This document shows positions 29,400 to 34,526 of a stretch of 34,526 bases of DNA, piece by piece; position 1 is the stretch's first letter; each line of letters opens with the position of its first letter. Below the pieces are notes generated by a model, which worked only from the letters and a program-made list of their open reading frames with translations, made no database searches and was not told the DNA's origin. Origin of the DNA: Butyriboletus loyo (lineage: Eukaryota; Basidiomycota; Agaricomycetes; Boletales; Boletaceae). Location of the stretch: contig JBBPSI010000246.1 of NCBI GenBank assembly GCA_038093515.1, positions 1-34,526 on the forward strand, in the 5' to 3' direction. The position numbers were made by a program, and so were the translations under genes.

Positions 29400-31371
29400 C
29401 AAGGATGCCAGTAAGGTGACTGGTTTGATTGCATATTTCGCCGAGTTGACGAGCTTCTTGGTGGAGATGGACGGTTGGTGCTATTGACTTATAGTTCTTG
29501 TCTCTCCCTTCACCCTTTATTCACATGAGATCTAAATTATGATTTCTTGTAGACAGCAGCATGAAACGCAGCTTTTTACATCTTGATATCCTCACTCGGC
29601 ATGTCAAAACATCTTGATATTATATTACACTAGTACTGTGGAGCACACCGATCGTCGATCAGTCATTTGAACAAGCAAAGGACACTGGAAAGAATGCATG
29701 GTGCTGCCGGTTTCGAGAACAAGACAAAGTCAAGCCGAACGGTTGAAGTAGAAGACTGGATATCGTTTCTCTTTGACTCCTTACATGCCCGGACTTCTTT
29801 CTGGTTGAATGTTCTGTTCGAGAGACAGGCCGAGCTGGTCAAAAGTCACCCGAGAGACAAGTGAGTGATCCTATGCACGTGTAAATTAGCTATATACCAA
29901 GGCTACCTGAATTCGTGGCTAAAGTGTTGATCGAGCCATGTCAAGGCAAGAAAAAAAAATTGTGACATTTCACGAATCGCTTGTAGCAGTCCCAGATGAG
30001 AACGTCACTGATCAGAGAAATGAAATGGCCGAGAACAGAACAGAACAGAACAGATTCTTAGCTGGTAGCCGTCAAGTTGCTCGCTGATACGGTAGCGAGT
30101 CGCACTTGATCTGGCAGAGGGAGCCGATCGGATTGAACTGGGGATAAAATATCGTTCAAGTTCTCGGATGATTCTCCTGGGATTGTGGGCGAACTTTTGT
30201 TGACTTGCGATGACGAGACTCGCCCTGCGCATCACGCTTCCGCGCTTTTTCATGTTCCCCTGTACCACTCTTCACATGGGCCCACCCCGTCCGTCCGTTG
30301 GAACGGGAATCGCGTCGAGTGGTACCTCTGGCGGATAGAAGGCATAATGATGCGTAGCGGGGTGATTGGCAAATCTGGTCCTTTCGGCCACGTGAAGTTG
30401 ATGAGGTCGTTGTAACGAAAGACACCGACCCATTGACACGCCCTTGACTGATTGCAAGACAGGTTTCGAAGACTGACTTGTCTGCCATTAACTTGAACCG
30501 GGCGGGAAATAATTCTGTTCCCGCACAGTGCAAAGAAAGTTGGAACGTGAAGCTGGTCCCTTCTTGCTCAAGCTCTCGGTAAACAGGAAACATATGGTCT
30601 ACTTACTTTCCCGCTTATTTTTGCGGTCCAACGTCCAACCTCGAAGAAACTACGTTGGACGCGTCGCCAGTGTCGTTCAAGACGATGTGAAAAGCTTTGT
30701 AGGACTTCTTCCTCAATATAAGTTTGCCCCGGTCGCGTCGTTGTAACTGGTACAGCCTGAAGATGTCAGCAAGAGAGCCTGGCCAGCTGGTGGCAGCCAA
30801 CTCACTTCCCAGCGCCGCACATGAGTGAGTTATTAGCCTTCCGAGTGGCTCCTCAGAGCACCACTAACGTAATGCATGCCATAGACTTGAGCGCTTGAGC
30901 TGGGGATAAGCTGAGGACTGAACAATTTGTCAATTCGATGGCGATTGAAATTGCCTGTTTACCCGTGACGAGGCGCACCGAGGCGTAGCACAAAACATCA
31001 TGTAACAGTAATGTCCGGATCGATGGCCTTGGGCATCGTATTTTAGCACTTACGCAAATACTACAGACAAAGTTAGTCCGCGCGGCGGGTACTACTATTT
31101 TTTTCTTCGCTAGAGGGAAAACAGCATGTGCCCAAGACATGTACTGTATAATCAGTGTGCCTCTAGCTGCCCACCATCCCTTTCGTGTGGGTATGTTTCT
31201 TATCAGACAAGTCGATTTTCAACGAAGAGATTGGGGTAAGATAGGTCGGGAGGTGATGAGAACGATGTCGAGTGTAGGGAAGTCCGATTATGTAGCGCGC
31301 ACACCGTTGCACGTATTTGGTGATAAATGAGGAGCCCCCGTGAAGCGACAGATCGTCAACTCCAGGTGGGA
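29400..31371. other. Large intergenic region, no supported gene
   Basis: Nearly 2 kb between the RMND1-like gene and LSM8 (3' ends facing each other). An open plus-strand frame 29694-29862 (MHGAAGFENK...VKSHPRDK) ends at a GTGAGT donor-like site but has no recognisable continuation. Minus-strand frames in 30156-30593 are open in all phases without domain signals. A pentanucleotide microsatellite lies at 30032-30054. Confidence 0.45.
30032..30054. repeat. AGAAC pentanucleotide microsatellite
   Basis: Four perfect tandem AGAAC units followed by AGA. Likely to vary in length between strains. Confidence 0.8.
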
Positions 31372-31968
31372 TCAATATCGGATAGGGGGAATAGGTTCCG
31401 CACGGATGCTAGAGAGATCGACGGCTTGATCAATCGTATCGTCTATTTCCCCGATGACGGCACTGCAGATGTGCATCAGGTTAAGCGTCTTGTTCTTGAC
31501 AGATGGAAGAGGGGAGGATCCGGGAAGGCGCGAGAAATATGTAATAGAACCAGGCGGGAAGATTTTTAAAGACAAGGTGAATAAAAATTGCATAGAAAAG
31601 AGAGAAAAGGATAAAGAAGCGAAATGGGACCCTGAACGCACATCATGTCACCCTTGACAAGGTAGAGTCCGAGTGGAATCTCCTCGACGCCTTCTTCCAT
31701 GCTGTACACGCGCTCTTTGGACTCGGAGAGGACAACGTTGGATTTTTGGTCGAAGCCTGCGAGTACTCCCTGTTTACAAGCGCGTAGCACCGAATTGAGC
31801 GGATTCCAGAGGGCCCTTGACGGCGCACGAAGGTGACTCACCACGATCGCCCTGCCATCTTGGAGCACGAGCAATACACGACCTTGCGAAACGACAGAAG
31901 GTCAAGATACGGAGAGCAAGATCAGACGTCTGGAGCTCACGGTCGACATAGCCCTGCAGGCTGGCCAT
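31372..31968 (-). CDS. LSM8: U6 snRNA-associated Sm-like protein LSm8
   Basis: Four exons (31968-31941, 31882-31842, 31769-31642, 31462-31372) give 95 residues plus TGA. LSm8 replaces LSm1 in the nuclear LSm2-8 ring, which binds the 3' end of U6 snRNA. The Sm1 motif covers about residues 12-40, with VLQDGRAIVGVL and the RNA-facing loop FDQKSNVVL (Asp30, Asn34). The Sm2 motif is LGLYLVKGDMIAVIGEID (56-73), with KGD at 62-64. The start MASLQGYVDRRV and the phrase SKERVYS...GVEEIPLGLYLVKGD distinguish LSm8 from LSm1. The length is the family norm. The third intron (179 nt) is by far the longest in the gene and lies just before the last strand; the C-terminal tail SIRAEPIPPIRY is also LSm8-like. 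Confidence 0.94.
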
Positions 31969-32401
31969 TTTCGTACGCGTGCGTGCGTTGTGGAGACGGT
32001 GGGTGGCGTTTTGTTCAAGTTGATCGCAGTGGATAAGACTGCAGCCTGGTGCGTGTGCTGAATGCCTCCTAGGTGATCGCACACAACGGCAACGTTTGGT
32101 AGGTATAGGTGTCCGGGGTCTTGCCACGTCGGGGGCTCCACCTAAGGCCTTTTAAAACAATCAAAATCTTGCTGGTGGGCCCGGGTACACCTTCGACTAG
32201 GAATTATGTGGACTTGACCACTTATCTCATGCGACCATGCGACCCCAGGGAGGCACTCTAAGGACAGCATGCAGTACAAGCAAACGACATATAGGTACCC
32301 TAACTCGAGTGAGAGAGAAGTATATGAGGTATAGTGCAGCAAAGGCGATAAGCAGAAACGAAGAGACGTTCTTTGAATACGGCTGAAAAAATAATCCATG
32401 C
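31969..32401. other. LSM8 promoter and 3' flank of the next gene
   Basis: The 0.43 kb between two minus-strand genes must contain the LSM8 promoter and the 3' untranslated region of the gene ending at 32402. No extra gene is supported. Confidence 0.45.
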
Positions 32402-33016
32402 TCACTTCTCATAGCAGAAGGACTTGTCTCCCTCCCAAGTGACGTCCACACCTGCCCGAAGATGCTCGTGGATGCGTAGCTCCACCTTCTCCTTAAACCT
32501 AGCCACCAAGAACATCATATATGGTTTGTCGTAGTCCTCCACCGATACCAGCTTTTTCTGAAGTGTACTCTCGTCGATCCCGACTTCATAAGCCAAAGCC
32601 TCCAGGTTTTTGAAGCGCTTCCCCACCCCCCACCCTTCGGGGTCGACACCTATGTGGATACTGTTGTCGGCTGTGAGGATCGACGGGCCATTGCGATCGA
32701 TCAGTAGCTGAGCCGCAAGGGAGCGCGCTGTGATATGGAAATGGTTTACCCGAATAGTGATGGTGTCCTGTAAGGCGGAAGGTATGACTTCACAGTTGAG
32801 GTGAATGGCCAGTTTGATCTCTTTGTCCAGCTTTTTTCCCTTTTCATCGTCGTTGATGCTCATCACCAAATGCTGCGAAATCATGTTGTCACCAAGCTTT
32901 CCACTCGTTCCTCGGGCAAATCTGAACGCTTCCACGAAGAGGTCTTGGAAGACCATGTGAGAAAGGAAGTGTTGAGGATCCTTTTTGGCGAGCTCTAATG
33001 CGGATTTGGACTCCAT
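32402..33016 (-). CDS. Uncharacterised 204-residue protein
   Basis: A single uninterrupted exon runs from the ATG at 33016 (MESKSALELAKKDPQHF) to TAG at 32404-32402. An upstream in-frame Met codon would add a short hydrophobic leader, but the later start avoids that and fits a soluble protein. The product is mildly acidic and mixed alpha/beta in look, with no signal peptide, membrane helix or known catalytic motif. Notable segments are HMVFQDLFVEAFRFARGTSG, a strand-like block TITIRVNHFHITARSLAAQL, GVDPEGWGVGKRFKNLEAL and an aromatic C-terminus. Frame length and composition argue for a real gene, but I do not recognise a family. An intronless gene among multi-exon neighbours, close to a transposon relic at 33.3 kb, could be lineage-specific. 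Confidence 0.65.
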   Translation of the reverse strand: MESKSALELAKKDPQHFLSHMVFQDLFVEAFRFARGTSGKLGDNMISQHLVMSINDDEKGKKLDKEIKLAIHLNCEVIPSALQDTITIRVNHFHITARSLAAQLLIDRNGPSILTADNSIHIGVDPEGWGVGKRFKNLEALAYEVGIDESTLQKKLVSVEDYDKPYMMFLVARFKEKVELRIHEHLRAGVDVTWEGDKSFCYEK

Positions 33017-33298
33017 GGTTAGAGTGTGGTGGATACAGAGAGAAGTGAGGCAAAAGACGAATGACAAGGACAAGGACCTCGGGGGGAGCGAGTTGATGGG
33101 ACAAACTCCTGAGGGTTATGCTCGTAGCCAACGATATTTAACCTTCGCTGTATGGGCCTAGGCTGGCGGGAATACCGGTCCCCAGTGTTTGCAGTAGTAT
33201 CCTACATTCCCTTGCGCGGCTTGTGTCTGTGGAGGTAGCGCGAGTTGAAGTTCATACGCCTTGGCACTTACGTGGTACTAAGTCAGACTGACGACTAG

Positions 33299-33430
33299 CA
33301 TCTGCAAAACTAGCCGAGTCAAAAACGAGCAAAAAGCTCGCCAAAAGTCATCGATAAATCCACCAATCAGAGCTCTCAAATGGGCCTTGAGAGTCGTCAA
33401 GCGATAACGTTACTGTCTGCTTTGCAGATG
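33299..33430. mobile_element. Dispersed repeat copy B (MITE-like, partner at 13018-13155)
   Basis: A 132-bp segment bounded by CATCTGCAAAAC and GCTTTGCAGATG, which form an inverted repeat of about 9-10 bp. It aligns with copy A across its whole length, with small deletions near the middle. It lies directly beside the Tigger-like coding tail, as copy A lies beside a Tigger-like terminus. It is therefore either a MITE that targets such elements or a conserved internal part of the family. Confidence 0.6.
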
Positions 33431-33860
33431 AAGTTCCAATAACATCTTTGATGCGACGGATGAGGACATATATCAAGCGGTTATGGAGGCAAAAAAGGCA
33501 CGTGACGAGGTGGATAACGACACATCCATTGAGCCAGCTCCTACACGCAAGGAAGCTCTCCAGGCAGTGTTGTTATTACAGAAATATATAAACGAGCACG
33601 GAGATCCGTTTTCCCGCGCATTGGGGACAATGTTGGGCTCGTTTGGGCGGCGAACGCGCACAAAGCGCATGCAGGCGATGGGCGATAGTAAACTGACTTC
33701 TTATTTCACACGTAGTGAGTAGCAGATAGGCTTCATTGTATGCTACTTGACAAATTCACAATTCGTCCTGTTGGTGTGATCATTCACAAACCCCATACTT
33801 CCTCATAACCCATAATCCGGAGCATAAACCAAGGGGTATGGATTATAAGGATGTCGACTG
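33431..33860 (+). mobile_element. Tigger/pogo DNA transposon relic: transposase C-terminus plus right terminus
   Basis: An open frame entering near 33444 (NNIFDATDEDIYQAVMEAKK) runs through 33483 to TAG at 33720-33722. It encodes a Tigger/pogo-type transposase tail: an acidic DATDED stretch, KEALQAVLLLQKYINEHGD, and the closing DSKLTSYFTR, comparable with the KQTxLxxFF-like ends of CENP-B/Tigger transposases. The DDE catalytic core is absent. The right end at 33860 reads, on the minus strand, CAGTCGACATCCTTATAATC with further TAACCCATA-like words inward, and is followed by TA, the expected target dinucleotide for this superfamily. The left half is missing, so the copy is dead. Confidence 0.6.
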
Positions 33861-33862
33861 TA

Positions 33863-34526
33863 CGTGATCATGTAATCAGTGATCATAATTTGCTATCTAA
33901 TTATTTATCCCCCTCAGACAGAACCCGGTATCTAATGCCATCAAGTGATGAAAGGTAAGCCAAAGGGAATGAATATATATGAAAGTGATCTGATAGATGA
34001 ATGCATTCCTTAGTACACCGTGCTCGAGCGGCGTCCATATTTTTATGGAAAGCCCGACATGATCACATGGGTTGGTAAGTACCTAATATCACCGCAACCA
34101 ACAGCCAGTTGGGGCCTGTCGTGTTGACGCAGTAGGTTCGTGGTCTTGACGGATCGCTTATGATGTTTAGAGGTGGTCTGGACGCTTTAGGTATGTTTCT
34201 GACGTTGCACATGTGTTGCCGGTCCTTACTCGCTTGGCCTCTGGCTAGTGCCTTCGGTGCGACTTGGAGTGGGTCGCGGGTGTATGTGTGTTTTTAATAT
34301 TTTTCTGTCCCTTGTGGGATAATCTACCCTATGCAGGACAAACAATCCAGTCCAAGGGGCCCCTATGCCCCTGCCGCACCTCCGATTGTGCAAATGCTCC
34401 GACGTGAGGTTACCCCCCGCTGGCCGTTTTAGAGGCACCAATCTTAAAAGCTGCAGTGACTTATTATTGCAATGCATTGAGTGATAATGGGTTCCGAATG
34501 TTTGCTATGGATATTCAAGTACTCGG
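33863..34526. other. Right-edge region, no supported feature
   Basis: The last 0.66 kb is A/T-rich at first and mixed later. An 83-codon minus-strand frame (34477-34226) has no domain or splice support. I see no gene, RNA or repeat that can be named. Confidence 0.4.

Noticed and set aside
29694..29862. Start of a new gene before a GTGAGT donor-like site
   Set aside because: No acceptor with a continuing frame and no recognisable sequence followed, so one 56-codon frame is not enough.
30156..30593. Minus-strand open frames in several phases
   Set aside because: All phases are open over part of the stretch and the translations differ wholly; none shows a motif or splice partner.

Overview
This is nuclear DNA from a filamentous fungus, almost certainly a basidiomycete of the Agaricomycetes type. 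Genes sit on both strands and carry many short GT-AG introns (mostly 45-80 nt). The recognisable proteins are typical fungal housekeeping products: an NCS1 permease, a Ran1-type kinase, CWC21/SRRM2, an ELYS-like nucleoporin, LSm8, mitochondrial uS5, a PITH protein and an RMND1/DUF155 protein. There is no operon structure, no Shine-Dalgarno signal and no CRISPR array. All exon models below were joined by hand from splice signals, reading phase and family sequence patterns. Every main multi-exon model closes in phase.

Layout. 1-8.7 kb: an arrestin-like gene runs off the left edge (minus), behind a small membrane-protein-like reading frame (minus). A MAT2B/RmlD-type reductase (plus, 8 exons) follows, then a 15-exon NCS1 permease (minus) with a 5-nt microexon, about 1.1 kb without genes, and a KEN-box nuclear protein (minus). 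8.7-11 kb: a Ser/Thr kinase whose activation segment is split by a frame-neutral 51-nt intron. 11-15.7 kb: an accessory island with a long foldback hairpin, a repeat shared with 33.3 kb, a Tigger-like terminal repeat and a decayed protein-coding locus.

15.7-24 kb: a dense housekeeping block. It holds mitochondrial uS5 (minus) and a PITH gene (plus) on a 112-bp divergent promoter, a broken coding stretch, CWC21 (minus) and the ELYS gene (minus). 24-27.3 kb: a second accessory island with a diverged duplicate of the ELYS 5' end. It still has its ATG, intron and frame, and it is divergent from a tiny gene for a secreted cysteine-containing peptide. 27.3-29.4 kb: RMND1/DUF155 gene (plus). 31.4-33 kb: LSM8 (minus) and an unrecognised 204-residue protein (minus). 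33.3-33.9 kb: a Tigger/pogo transposon relic with its right terminus. The last 0.7 kb holds nothing I can name.

The genes do not form one pathway. CWC21 and LSM8 both serve pre-mRNA splicing, and ELYS and the KEN-box protein are nuclear, but the order looks like ordinary fungal housekeeping synteny broken by two transposon-rich islands. The observations most worth following are the secreted peptide beside the ELYS duplicate, the 5-nt microexon, the possible GC-AG intron at the kinase SPE glutamate, and the repeats of the 12.4-14.6 kb island.
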